Positions 8,615 through 17,532 of a stretch of DNA of 64,000 bases are shown in pieces. The position numbers and the translations under genes are program-made. Origin of the DNA: an uncultured Aquabacterium sp. (GTDB taxonomy: Bacteria; Pseudomonadota; Gammaproteobacteria; Burkholderiales; Burkholderiaceae_C); NCBI RefSeq assembly GCF_947366995.1, contig NZ_CANBCC010000005.1:34778-98777 (forward strand), read 5' to 3'. The stretch's first letter is position 1. Every line of letters starts with the position of its first letter. Below the pieces are notes generated by a model that searched no databases, was not told the DNA's origin, and saw only the letters and a list, made by a program, of their open reading frames with translations.

Positions 8615-9652
8615 TCAGCCCTCGAAACCGAGGGGGTTGAGGGATTGCCAGCGCCATGAATCGGCGCACATGTCCGGCAGGCCACGGGTGGCACGCCACC
8701 CCATGGTTTCCAGCGCCGCACGGGGGTCGGCATAGCAGGCGTCGACGTCACCGGGGCGCCGCGGTGCGAACACCAGCGGGATCTCGCGGCCGGCGGCGTC
8801 GCCATAGGCGCGGGCCAGCTCCAGCACGCTGTAGCCCCGGCCGGTGCCGAGGTTGACGGTCAGCGAACGCTGTTGCTGCGCCAGGTATCGCAAGGCCGCA
8901 ACGTGGCCCTCGGCCAGGTCGCAGACGTGAATGTAGTCGCGCACGCCCGTGCCATCCGGCGTGTCGTAGTCGTTGCCGAACACGTTCAGGTGGGCGCGCT
9001 TGCCCACCGCCACCTGGGCCACATAGGGCATCAGGTTGTTGGGCACGCCGCGTGGGTCTTCGCCGATCAGACCACTCGGATGCGCGCCAACCGGGTTGAA
9101 GTAGCGCAGGCAGGCGATGTGCCAGCGAGGATCGCACCGCTCGAGTTCGCGCAGCAATTCCTCGCCGATCAGCTTGGTCTGTCCGTAGGGGTTGGTGGCA
9201 CGCAGCGGCGCGTCTTCGGTGATGGGCAGCGACTCGGGCTTGCCATACACCGTGGCCGACGAACTGAACACGAGATCGTGTACGTCATGGCGCTTCATCG
9301 CCTGGCACACCGACAGCAGGCCGCCGATGTTGTTCTCGAAATAGTCGAGCGGCTTTTCGGTGGACTCACCCACGGCTTTCAGCGCCGCAAAGTGGACCAC
9401 CGCGGAGATGCCGCCGAACCGGGCCTGCCCCAATTCAAAACACCGGTCGAGCACGGCTGCGTCGCGCACGTCGCCTTCCACGAAGGCTGGCTCTCTGCCG
9501 GACAGTTGCTGCAGCCGCGGCAGCACCCGCGCCGAGCTGTTCACCAGGCTGTCGACGCCGATGACGTCAAATCCGGCTTCCTGGAGCGCCAGCCAGGTAT
9601 GAGATGCGATGTAGCCGGTCGCACCGGTCAACAGAACAGCGGGCATGGGCAT
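8615..9652 (-). CDS. galE: UDP-glucose 4-epimerase
   Basis: A 345-residue extended short-chain dehydrogenase. The NAD-binding motif reads LTGATGYIASHT; the Ser-Tyr-Lys site is in FSSSATVYGKPE and NPYGQTK, and the UDP-sugar pocket includes RYFNPVGAHPSG and DYIHVCDLA. It interconverts UDP-glucose and UDP-galactose. ATG at 9652 is chosen because its A is shared with the TGA of epsL (TTGATG), implying translational coupling; a second in-frame ATG lies at 9646. Confidence 0.95.
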   Translation of the reverse strand: MPMPAVLLTGATGYIASHTWLALQEAGFDVIGVDSLVNSSARVLPRLQQLSGREPAFVEGDVRDAAVLDRCFELGQARFGGISAVVHFAALKAVGESTEKPLDYFENNIGGLLSVCQAMKRHDVHDLVFSSSATVYGKPESLPITEDAPLRATNPYGQTKLIGEELLRELERCDPRWHIACLRYFNPVGAHPSGLIGEDPRGVPNNLMPYVAQVAVGKRAHLNVFGNDYDTPDGTGVRDYIHVCDLAEGHVAALRYLAQQQRSLTVNLGTGRGYSVLELARAYGDAAGREIPLVFAPRRPGDVDACYADPRAALETMGWRATRGLPDMCADSWRWQSLNPLGFEG

Positions 9653-10899
9653 CAATCGAGGGTGAAGGTGGCGGTGCAGCCGTACGCGTGACCGCTGAAG
9701 GCCCGACGAAAGAAGTCCGCGGTCTGGTCATAGCGCGACACGTTGCAACCAAGCTTCAGCGACCGCATGGCGGCGTAATCACCTGCCAGCGACAGTTCCG
9801 AGAAATGGCTGCTGCGCTGCGTGCTGCCCGCGTCCACCACCGCACCGTTGTCGAAACGCGAGGTTGCCGCACGGTTGACGTCGTACTTGGCGTACGAGTA
9901 GGCGGCCGTCAGCCCGATCTTGGCGGTCGGCTGGTAGCGCGCCGACATGTTCACCCCGGTCGTGATCGTGTTGTAGTCGAAGTTGGCGTCGAACCCGGAA
10001 CCGAGGAACGACTGTCGCTGCGTGTAACGGTCACTGCCCGTCGAGCGCGACAGGCCCACGCGGTAGACGATGAGCCCCCGCGGCGTGAACTCCCAGTTCA
10101 GCGAGCCCACCCAGCTGTTGAGCTTCCGGCCGGTGATCGAGTAGCGGCTGTCACGGCGACTCAGCACTGCATCCAGGCTGCTCTGTCCCGTGGCCTGCCA
10201 CCCCACCTGGAAGTCGATGTTGTTGTCGCGGACCTGCTCGTTGTTGCGATACGGATAGTCGGTTTCAACGCGCCGCAGACCTACCCCCCACTGGAGCGTG
10301 TCCGTCACGTTGTAGAGCACGCGGGCGGCCCTGGCCTGTTGATCAAGGTTGAGCGTCCGGTAGGCAGGCTCCGAGAAGGTCTGCTTGTTGTTCTCGACCG
10401 AGCCCACCAGGCTGAACCGGCCGCCCAAACCGTACTGCAATGAGGCCGAAGTGCCCGACAGCGTGCGGATGTTGCGCACCACACGCAGCTCGCCGTTGTT
10501 GTTGTTCTGGATCGGGTTGAGGCCCTGGTTGTACTGCCCGCCCAGAGACAACTTGAAATTGCGCCCGAACTCTGATGTGAACTGCCCGTCCAGCCGCTTG
10601 GTGTCATTGCGGAGGTACTCGAAGTTGCGATAGCGCTGCGCCCCCAGCGTGCCGGCGAGCCGGTAGGTCTGACGACCATAGCTCTTGCTGAACCCCCCGC
10701 CGACGGACGTCGTGCTCACGGTTTCGGACGCCTCGGCCGCATTCCGGGAGAAGTTCGAATCCTGCCGCACCGACTGGCTCAGTGTCAGAAACAGCGGCAG
10801 ATCTTCGTCATTGGCGTGCGCGCCAGACGCACCCAGTGCCACAGCCGCCATCACGACGCTGCGGGCCAGGGGAAAAGCGTGCCGGTACCTCTGGGTCAT
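9652..10899 (-). CDS. epsL: Outer-membrane beta-barrel protein, EpsL-type exopolysaccharide export/assembly protein
   Basis: A 415-residue protein with an N-terminal signal peptide (hydrophobic core SVVMAAVALGASG, cleavage likely after AHA). The remainder has alternating aromatic/polar strands typical of an outer-membrane barrel (LAGTLGAQRYRNFEYL, ARYQPTAKIGLTAAYSY, GCTATFTLD at the end). Position immediately after an EpsB-type phosphotransferase and before sugar-nucleotide genes matches EpsL of the exopolysaccharide loci often linked to exosortase B in betaproteobacteria. It probably forms or assists the outer-membrane export channel. Its start is 29 bases after the epsB stop, and its stop overlaps the galE start by one base. 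Confidence 0.75.
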   Translation of the reverse strand: MTQRYRHAFPLARSVVMAAVALGASGAHANDEDLPLFLTLSQSVRQDSNFSRNAAEASETVSTTSVGGGFSKSYGRQTYRLAGTLGAQRYRNFEYLRNDTKRLDGQFTSEFGRNFKLSLGGQYNQGLNPIQNNNNGELRVVRNIRTLSGTSASLQYGLGGRFSLVGSVENNKQTFSEPAYRTLNLDQQARAARVLYNVTDTLQWGVGLRRVETDYPYRNNEQVRDNNIDFQVGWQATGQSSLDAVLSRRDSRYSITGRKLNSWVGSLNWEFTPRGLIVYRVGLSRSTGSDRYTQRQSFLGSGFDANFDYNTITTGVNMSARYQPTAKIGLTAAYSYAKYDVNRAATSRFDNGAVVDAGSTQRSSHFSELSLAGDYAAMRSLKLGCNVSRYDQTADFFRRAFSGHAYGCTATFTLD

Positions 10900-10928
10900 G
10901 GTCACCTCGGTGTTCAGTTGAATTCGGC

Positions 10929-12323
10929 TCAGTAGGCGTTGCGGTCGAACACCATCACGCGAACCGTGCGGATGATGATCTGCAGGTCGAGCGCCAGCGA
11001 CCAGTTGCGCAGGTACTCGAGGTCGTACTCGACCCGCGCCTGCATCTTGTCGATCGTTTCGGTTTCGCCGCGCAGCCCGTGCACCTGGGCCCAGCCCGTG
11101 ATGCCCGGCTTGACCTTGTGCCGGACCATGTAGGCCTTGATCAGGCGACGGTATTCCTCGTTGTGCGCGACCGCGTGCGGGCGGGGGCCCACGATGCTCA
11201 TGCGCCCTTGCAGCACGTTGATGAACTGCGGCAGTTCGTCCAGCGAGGTCTTGCGGATGAAGGCGCCGAACGGCGTGATGCGTGGGTCGCCCTTGGTTGC
11301 CTGCTTCACCACCGGACCGTTGTCCTGGGTGCGCATCGAGCGGAATTTGTAGACGATGATTTCCTCGCCGTCCAGCCCGTTGCGACGCTGCTTGAAGATG
11401 ATCGGGCCCGGCGAACTCATCTTGACCCCGATCGCGAGCGCCAGCAGGATCGGCGAGATCAGCACGAGGATGATGCCGGCCAGGACGATGTCGGACACCC
11501 GCTTGACCAGTTCGTTGGTGCCCGTAAAGGGGGTCTCGCAAATGCCGACCACCGGGACCCCATTCATGTCCTGCAGGCGCCCCTGGATGATGCTGATGCC
11601 GAACACGTCGGGAACGAAGTACAGCGAGGCGGTGGTGCCCTGCACGGCCTCCAGCAGTTCCACGATGCGGGGCTGCGAGCCGAGCGGCAATGTGATGTAG
11701 ACCTCGTGAATGCCGTGCGCGTAGACGTAGTTGGCCACGTCGCGCAGGCCGCCGAGCCGCATGCTGACGGCCTCGGTCAGCACGCGCGAATCGGTGCGGT
11801 CGTCGAAGTAGCCGACGAACTCGGTGGCCTGATCGGGGTGCCCCTGCAGCGCCCGCGCCACCTTGCCGCCGAGCGGGCCCGCACCCACGACAATGGCACG
11901 CCGCCGCGCATGCGGCTGGGCTGACCGGTGCTTGATCACCGCCTTGCCCAGCAACACCGCCAGCCACTGCAGCACCGGGGTCAGCACGGCCCAGACCAGC
12001 ATCACCCGGAAGTCGAAGAACATCAGGCTGTTGGTGGCGTAACCGCACAGCCAAAGGATGGCGAGCATCGACACCCACGAGCCGAGGATGTCGATGGCCG
12101 CTTCCAGACGCGAATCGACAAATCGGTTACGCCCCGGGAACGTCAGCGCGAACACCAGGAGACACAAGGCCATGGCAGCCCGCTGCACGGGCTCGCCGTA
12201 CCACGCCATGGTGGCCAGCAGCGACGCCACCGTGATGGAGGGCTCGAGGAAGGCCGCCACGAACGAGGTGACCGACTGCGGCGCGTTGAAGAACGTACGG
12301 TTGTAGTTGCGGTTGTTAAACAT
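10929..12323 (-). CDS. epsB: Undecaprenyl-phosphate glucose/galactose phosphotransferase (EpsB/WcaJ type)
   Basis: A 464-residue polyisoprenyl-phosphate hexose-1-phosphotransferase that loads the first sugar onto undecaprenyl phosphate at the inner membrane. The N-terminal half carries several membrane segments (VAAFLEPSITVASLLATMAW; ALCLLVFALTF; MLVWAVLTPVLQWLAVLL) and a Rossmann-like region (AIVVGAGPLGGKVARALQ). The catalytic domain shows FKQRRNGLDGEEIIVYKFRSM, TSLDELPQFINVLQGRMS and IVGPRPHAV. Start at ATG 12323 gives the usual length (about 450-470). It is the first gene of the minus-strand block with epsL, galE and manC. Glycosyltransferases, flippase and polymerase genes are not in the window. 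Confidence 0.92.
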   Translation of the reverse strand: MFNNRNYNRTFFNAPQSVTSFVAAFLEPSITVASLLATMAWYGEPVQRAAMALCLLVFALTFPGRNRFVDSRLEAAIDILGSWVSMLAILWLCGYATNSLMFFDFRVMLVWAVLTPVLQWLAVLLGKAVIKHRSAQPHARRRAIVVGAGPLGGKVARALQGHPDQATEFVGYFDDRTDSRVLTEAVSMRLGGLRDVANYVYAHGIHEVYITLPLGSQPRIVELLEAVQGTTASLYFVPDVFGISIIQGRLQDMNGVPVVGICETPFTGTNELVKRVSDIVLAGIILVLISPILLALAIGVKMSSPGPIIFKQRRNGLDGEEIIVYKFRSMRTQDNGPVVKQATKGDPRITPFGAFIRKTSLDELPQFINVLQGRMSIVGPRPHAVAHNEEYRRLIKAYMVRHKVKPGITGWAQVHGLRGETETIDKMQARVEYDLEYLRNWSLALDLQIIIRTVRVMVFDRNAY

Positions 12324-12499
12324 GTACGCCGGGGACTTTCCCAGGGTCGACAGGATGAAACGGAGCCGGCGGGAGGGCACCGGATCGCGTGCGCCAACGG
12401 GCGGACCCGGGTTCAGATCATTGTGGCGCAAAACCCCTGAGGCGCCGGGTGCGACCACCCTACATGGGGGCGAGTTCCGCCGGAATGTCGGCCCCCCCC

Positions 12500-12505
12500 T
12501 ACAAT
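12500..12505 (+). promoter_or_regulatory. Candidate -10 element (TACAAT) for ubiJ-ubiB
   Basis: TACAAT stands 7 bases before the ubiJ ATG at 12513. If used, transcription would begin at or within a base or two of the ATG, giving a leaderless messenger. No good -35 box is visible and no Shine-Dalgarno precedes the ATG. Confidence 0.45.
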
Positions 12506-12512
12506 CGGGGGC

Positions 12513-13055
12513 ATGACTGCTTCCCCGCTCTCGTGGATCGGACCGCTGGCCCTGCCGCGCCTGGTCCTGCTGCTCAATCACATCGTGTCCAGCGAACCGC
12601 AAGCGGTGAGCCGCCTGCAGCCACACGCCGGGCGCACGATCGAGATTCGCTGGCGCAGCGCGGTGACAGATGCGGCCCTGCCCGGGCTGTTGAGCCGCAT
12701 CGCACCGGCCGCCGACAGCTGGTTGCCGCCACCCGTGCGGCTGCAGATCACCCCCGCCGGCCTGTTCGATGCCGATGCCCCAGCCGACGTGACGGCCGGC
12801 TTGCTGATGACGGTGGCCCTCCCGGATCCCCTGACACTGGCCCGCAAGGCCCTGCGCGGTGAACGGCCCGACGTGGCGATCGAGGGCGACGCCGCGCTCG
12901 CCGAAGTCGCCTCCTGGCTGATGAACAATCTGCGCTGGGACGTCCAGGATGACGTGGCCCGCTGGATGGGCACGGCCCCCGCAGAAATGCTGCGCATGCT
13001 GGGCGGCGCCGTGAGACAGGCGCTGCAGCGCTGGCGTCCTGGCATGCCACGCTGA
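12513..13055 (+). CDS. ubiJ: Ubiquinone biosynthesis accessory factor UbiJ (SCP2-domain protein)
   Basis: A 180-residue protein of the SCP2/UbiJ family, a lipid-binding accessory of the soluble ubiquinone biosynthesis complex. The N-terminal helix ([18 protein letters not shown]), the central beta region with GRTIEIRW and [19 protein letters not shown], and the C-terminal helix with [19 protein letters not shown] fit the family. It precedes ubiB by 8 bases, the classic ubiJ-ubiB order. The ubiE gene that often precedes ubiJ is missing here; a divergent exopolysaccharide gene lies upstream. Confidence 0.85.
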   Translation: MTASPLSWIGPLALPRLVLLLNHIVSSEPQAVSRLQPHAGRTIEIRWRSAVTDAALPGLLSRIAPAADSWLPPPVRLQITPAGLFDADAPADVTAGLLMTVALPDPLTLARKALRGERPDVAIEGDAALAEVASWLMNNLRWDVQDDVARWMGTAPAEMLRMLGGAVRQALQRWRPGMPR

Positions 13056-13063
13056 CGGTTCCG

Positions 13064-14626
13064 ATGCGTGCCCTGTTTCGCCCGGTCTTCATTGGCCTGA
13101 TCGTCCTGCGCTACGGCCTGGACGGCCTGATGCTCGACAGCCTGCGCCGCCCGGGCCTGTCGCTGCTGGGCCGGGTGCTGGCCACCGGCCGTCGACTGAA
13201 TGACCCGCGCGGTCAGCGCCTGCGCGAAGCACTGGAACGCCTTGGCCCCATCTTCGTGAAGTTCGGGCAGATGCTGTCCACGCGACGCGACCTGATTCCC
13301 GCCGATGTCGCCGACGAACTGGCGCGCCTGCAGGACCGCGTCCCGCCCTTCCCTGGCGAAGAGTCGGTCCTGCTGATCGAGAAGGCCTTGGGACGCTCCA
13401 TCGCCACCGTCTTCCGCGACTTCGAGGTGCAGCCCGTGGCGAGCGCCTCGATCGCGCAGGTGCACTTCGGCGTGCTGCACGATGGCCGCGAGGTCGCGGT
13501 CAAGGTGCTGCGCCCGGGCATGCTGGCCGTGATCGACGACGACCTGGCCCTGATGCGAACCCTGGCCGGCTGGGTCGAGAAGCTCTGGGCCGATGGCAAG
13601 CGCCTCAAGCCCCGCGAGGTGGTGGCCGAGTTCGACAAGTACCTGCACGACGAGCTGGACCTGGTGCGCGAGGCGGCCAACGCGGCCCAGCTGCGCCGCA
13701 ACATGCAGGGCCTCGACCTGGTGCTCGTGCCCGAGATGATCTGGGACCTGTGCACCCCCACTGTCATGGTGATGGAGCGCATGAAGGGTGTGCCCATCAG
13801 CCAGATGGCACGGCTGCGCGAGGCCGGCGTCGACATCAAGAAGCTCGCCCGCGACGGCGTGACCATTTTCTTCACCCAGGTGTTCCGCGACGGCTTCTTC
13901 CACGCCGACATGCACCCGGGCAACATCCAGGTGAGCCTGGCACCCGAAACCTTCGGGCGCTACATCGCCCTGGACTTCGGCATCATCGGCACGCTCACCG
14001 AGGTCGACAAGGACTACCTCGCACAGAACTTCATTGCCTTCTTCCACCGCGACTACAAGCGCGTGGCCGAATTGCACATCGAGAGTGGCTGGGTACCGGC
14101 CGCCACGCGGGTGGACGAACTCGAAGGCGCCGTGCGCACCGTGTGCGAGCCGTACTTCGACCGGCCGCTCAAGGAGATCTCGCTGGGCCAGGTGCTGATG
14201 CGCCTGTTCCAGATCTCGCGGCGGTTCAACGTCGAGATCCAGCCGCAACTGGTGCTGCTGCAGAAGACCCTGCTCAACGTCGAGGGCCTGGGGCGCGACC
14301 TGGACCCGGACCTCGACCTGTGGAGCACGGCAAAGCCGTTCCTGGAACGCTGGATGCACGAGCAGGTGGGCTGGCGAGGCCTGCTGCACCGCCTCAAGCG
14401 CGAGGCGCCCCGCTACGCCAAGCTGCTGCCCGAGCTGCCCCGGCTGGTTCACCATAACCTCGAGCGGGGCGACACCGCCTTGCGTCGCGACCTGATGGCC
14501 ATCCTGATCGAACAGCGTCGCACCAACCGCATCCTGTCAGCCGTGCTGTGGATCGGGCTGGGCTTCGTGATGGGCCTGCTGGTGGCCCGCCTCTTGCTGC
14601 AACTGCACGGGACCGGCGCCCTGTAA
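13064..14626 (+). CDS. ubiB: Ubiquinone biosynthesis regulatory ATPase/kinase-like protein
   Basis: A 520-residue UbiB/ABC1/Coq8-family protein, an atypical kinase fold acting in ubiquinone biosynthesis at the membrane. Visible motifs: the KxGQ signature in [16 protein letters not shown], the Ala-rich loop with [10 protein letters not shown], the ATP lysine in VAVKVLRPG, the catalytic loop [10 protein letters not shown] and DFGIIG. The C-terminus has a hydrophobic membrane segment ([23 protein letters not shown]). It is downstream of and probably co-transcribed with ubiJ. Confidence 0.96.
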   Translation: MRALFRPVFIGLIVLRYGLDGLMLDSLRRPGLSLLGRVLATGRRLNDPRGQRLREALERLGPIFVKFGQMLSTRRDLIPADVADELARLQDRVPPFPGEESVLLIEKALGRSIATVFRDFEVQPVASASIAQVHFGVLHDGREVAVKVLRPGMLAVIDDDLALMRTLAGWVEKLWADGKRLKPREVVAEFDKYLHDELDLVREAANAAQLRRNMQGLDLVLVPEMIWDLCTPTVMVMERMKGVPISQMARLREAGVDIKKLARDGVTIFFTQVFRDGFFHADMHPGNIQVSLAPETFGRYIALDFGIIGTLTEVDKDYLAQNFIAFFHRDYKRVAELHIESGWVPAATRVDELEGAVRTVCEPYFDRPLKEISLGQVLMRLFQISRRFNVEIQPQLVLLQKTLLNVEGLGRDLDPDLDLWSTAKPFLERWMHEQVGWRGLLHRLKREAPRYAKLLPELPRLVHHNLERGDTALRRDLMAILIEQRRTNRILSAVLWIGLGFVMGLLVARLLLQLHGTGAL

Positions 14627-14755
14627 GGCACAGGTTCTCCCCCCGCTCGCCGCGCCAGGCACCCTCGCGGGCACTACACTCCGCCCCCGGATCTCCACAC
14701 GGCCTTACGGCCGCCCCTTGTTCTTCGGCCTGTCAGTTGAAAGGTTCTGCCGAAC

Positions 14756-16204
14756 ATGAACACGACCTTGCTCGCCTTCGTCGTCCTCTACCTCGTGGGG
14801 ACGATGGCCATCGGGATGTACGCGGGCACACGCGTCAAGAACGCCACCGACTTTGCGGTGGCCGGCCACAGCCTGCCGTTGGCCATGGTGATCACCACCA
14901 CCTTCGCCACCTGGTTCGGCGCCGAAACGGTGATGGGCATCCCAGCGAAGTTCGTGGAGGGCGGCCTCAATGCGGTGATCGAAGACCCGTTCGGAGCCTC
15001 GATGTGTCTGGTGCTGGTGGGGGCGTTCTTCGCCACGCGCCTGTACAGGATGAACCTGATGACGATCGGCGATTTTTACCGTGACCGCTACGGTCCCGGG
15101 GTCGAGATCTTCTGCTCCATCGCCATCATCCTCAGCTACCTCGGCTGGGTGGCCGCCCAGATCACGGCGCTCGGCCTCGTTTTCTCGGTGCTGTCCGGCG
15201 GTGCCATTGCCACATCGACTGGCATGGTGATCGGCACCGCCCTGGTGCTGGCCTATGTGCTGGTGGGCGGCATGCTGGCCGTGGCGTGGACCGACTTCGT
15301 GCAGATGATCGTGCTGGTGGTGGGCCTCTCGCTGATCGCCTACATGGCGGCCGACCAGGCTGGTGGCGCGGGTCAGGTGCTGGCTCTGGCCGAGGCGCGC
15401 GACTGGTTCCGCATCCTGCCCGAGGCCACGCCGCATGGCTGGGTGTGGTTCATTGCGGCTGCGATCACGATGATGTTCGGCTCCATTCCGCAGCAGGACG
15501 TGTTCCAGCGCGTGATGTCGGCCAAGGACGGCGCCACTGCGCGCAAGGGCGCCATCATCGGCGGCCTGGGCTACCTGGCCTTCGCCTTCGTGCCGATGTT
15601 CATCGTGGCGTCCGCCCTGATCGTCATGCCGACCGAGACCCAGGCGCTGCTCGCACACGACCCGCAACAGGTCCTGCCCACGCTGATCCTGACCAAGATG
15701 CCGCTGGTCGCGCAGATTTTCTTCTTTGGCGCCCTGGTGTCGGCGATCAAATCGACTTCGTCGGCCACGCTGCTGGCGCCATCCACCAGCTTCGTGGAAA
15801 ACATCCTGAAGCACCTGCGCCCCGGCATGAGCGACCGCCAGGTGCTGCTTGCCATGCGGATCACGCTGTTCGTCTTCACGGCACTGGTGCTCACCTACGC
15901 CATCGTGATGCAGGGCACAGCCATCTACGATCTGGTGTCGGCCGCCTATCAGATCCCGCTGGTGGGGGCCTTCATTCCGCTGACCTTCGGGCTGTACTGG
16001 CAACGCGCCACCACGCAGGGCGCCTTCCTGTCGATCACCCTGGGCATCGGCACGCTTGCGTTGTTCACGCTGCACAGCGGCCTGGGAGAAGCTTTCCCGG
16101 GCCAGCTGGCCGGCCTGGGAATGGCCTTGCTCGGCATGCTGCTGGGCTCGCTGGGGCCACAACTGCTCGCCAACAAGCGCCCCCGCCCGGTGGAGGCAAG
16201 CTGA
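14756..16204 (+). CDS. Sodium:solute symporter family transporter
   Basis: A 482-residue integral membrane protein with about 12-13 predicted hydrophobic segments and SSS-family features: FAVAGHSLPLAMVITTTFATWFGAETVMG near the N-terminus (unwound helix 1 and substrate/sodium region), GWVAAQITALG, and VSAIKSTSSATLLAPST (the sodium-site helix 8). The substrate (proline, pantothenate, acetate, sugars and others occur in the family) cannot be deduced. It is 129 bases after ubiB. A TACACT at 14675 could be a -10 box. Just after the gene a GC hairpin (16206-16227) lacks a T-run, so termination there is doubtful. Confidence 0.88.
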   Translation: MNTTLLAFVVLYLVGTMAIGMYAGTRVKNATDFAVAGHSLPLAMVITTTFATWFGAETVMGIPAKFVEGGLNAVIEDPFGASMCLVLVGAFFATRLYRMNLMTIGDFYRDRYGPGVEIFCSIAIILSYLGWVAAQITALGLVFSVLSGGAIATSTGMVIGTALVLAYVLVGGMLAVAWTDFVQMIVLVVGLSLIAYMAADQAGGAGQVLALAEARDWFRILPEATPHGWVWFIAAAITMMFGSIPQQDVFQRVMSAKDGATARKGAIIGGLGYLAFAFVPMFIVASALIVMPTETQALLAHDPQQVLPTLILTKMPLVAQIFFFGALVSAIKSTSSATLLAPSTSFVENILKHLRPGMSDRQVLLAMRITLFVFTALVLTYAIVMQGTAIYDLVSAAYQIPLVGAFIPLTFGLYWQRATTQGAFLSITLGIGTLALFTLHSGLGEAFPGQLAGLGMALLGMLLGSLGPQLLANKRPRPVEAS

Positions 16205-16304
16205 ACCCCGCGTCCGATTTCGCGGGGCGCCCTGCCCCTTGAAAGCGGTGCACGATGACCCCATTTAAAATGGTGTTTTCACGGGTTAGCCCGAGGTAGT
16301 CAAG

Positions 16305-16640
16305 ATGCCCATTTACGCCTATCGCTGCGAGTCCTGTGGCCACGCCAAGGACGTTCTGCAAAAAATCTCCGACCCGGTCTTGAGCACCTGTCCGGCCTGC
16401 GGGGCCGAGACGTTCAAGAAGCAGCTGACCGCAGCCGGCTTCCAGCTCAAGTGGTCCGGCTGGTACGTGACCGACTTCCGCGGCGGCTCCGGTGGGACCA
16501 GCGCCCCGGCCACGGCGGGCGGCGCTGCGACCGCGGCTGCAGCGCCCGCTGCTGCAGCGGCTTCTAGCGACAGCGGCAGCAGCAGCGGGGGCGACACGCC
16601 GGCCGCAGGCGGCTGCGGCAGCGCCTGCGCCTGCCATTGA
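16305..16640 (+). CDS. FmdB-family zinc-ribbon protein
   Basis: A 111-residue protein whose first half is an FmdB/CxxC_CXXC_SSSS regulatory domain: MPIYAYRCESCGHAKDVLQ with a second pair in STCPACGAETFKK, a four-cysteine zinc ribbon. The second half is a low-complexity Ala/Ser/Gly tail ending in GGCGSACACH, which adds three cysteines and a terminal histidine. Function in this family is unproven beyond likely zinc binding. It precedes a DUF502 gene and aspS, an order common in betaproteobacteria. A 13-base palindrome containing TAAAAT (16261-16273) lies 31 bases before the start and may be part of its promoter. Confidence 0.9.
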   Translation: MPIYAYRCESCGHAKDVLQKISDPVLSTCPACGAETFKKQLTAAGFQLKWSGWYVTDFRGGSGGTSAPATAGGAATAAAAPAAAAASSDSGSSSGGDTPAAGGCGSACACH

Positions 16641-16783
16641 TCTGTCCTTGAAGGCGCTTCCGGGCATCTCGCTCGGGGCGCCCGCCGGGCAGCAAGCCCT
16701 GCTCGGGCCGTCCAGCGGGCGGCCCGCGGCCGTTTGTCGGGCATGATGCGCAGGCCCGTTTTCCACCCTCATCCGTTCCACAC

Positions 16784-17458
16784 GTGAAGAAATACATCCT
16801 GACCGGCCTGCTCGTCTGGCTGCCGCTGACCATCACCATCTGGGTGCTGATGAGCGTCGTCGGCGCCCTCGATGGCGTGTTTGCCTGGCTGGTCGTCGCG
16901 GCTCAGACCGTGCTGCCAGAAAGCCTGCGGCCGGCGCTGCAGCAGTTGCGCGAAATTCCCGGGCTGAGCGTCATCATGGTCGTTGCAGCGCTGTTGCTGA
17001 CGGGCATGGCGGTGTCGAACATGGCCGGCCAGTGGCTGGTCGACCAGTCCAACCGGCTGTTCTCCAACATCCCCATCGTCAAGAGCATCTACAGCTCGGT
17101 CAAGCAGGTGTCGGACACGCTGTTTTCCAGCAGCGGGCAGGCCTTCCGCGAAGCGGTGCTGGTGCAGTACCCCCGCGCGGGTTCCTGGACGATCGCCTTC
17201 GTGACGGGCCGCCCTTCCGGCGAAGTGGCAGACAAGCTCCCGGAAGACATGCTGACGCTGTACGTGCCGACCACCCCCAACCCCACCTCGGGCTTCATGT
17301 TGCTGGTGCCCCGCGCCGACGTGCGCGAGCTGGGCATGTCGGTCGACGAAGCCCTGAAATACATCATCTCGATGGGGGTCGTGGCGCCGCCCGCGACACC
17401 GGCCCGCCCGGCCGGCCCCACAGCGGCCTCGACCAGCGCGCCGACACGCCAATCCTGA
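16784..17458 (+). CDS. DUF502 family membrane protein
   Basis: A 224-residue inner-membrane protein starting at GTG 16784. It has two hydrophobic segments (ILTGLLVWLPLTITIWVLMSVV, residues about 4-25, and SVIMVVAALLLTGMAVSN, about 63-80) and the conserved motif NIPIVKSIYSSVKQVSDTL. The soluble C-terminal part has PTTPNPTSGFMLLVPR, also characteristic of the family. Function is unknown. The C-terminal 25 residues are Pro/Ala/Thr-rich and probably disordered. The genes fmdB, DUF502 and aspS run in the same direction. Confidence 0.9.
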   Translation: MKKYILTGLLVWLPLTITIWVLMSVVGALDGVFAWLVVAAQTVLPESLRPALQQLREIPGLSVIMVVAALLLTGMAVSNMAGQWLVDQSNRLFSNIPIVKSIYSSVKQVSDTLFSSSGQAFREAVLVQYPRAGSWTIAFVTGRPSGEVADKLPEDMLTLYVPTTPNPTSGFMLLVPRADVRELGMSVDEALKYIISMGVVAPPATPARPAGPTAASTSAPTRQS

Positions 17459-17532
17459 ACGACAATCGAGGGTTCGGGACGCGGTGACCGCGCCGCGCCC
17501 CACCCGATCCACCTCCGAAAGAGAACACGACA

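Noticed and set aside
16206..16227. GC hairpin after the symporter gene as a terminator
   Set aside because: No T-run follows the stem, so it is not called as an intrinsic terminator.
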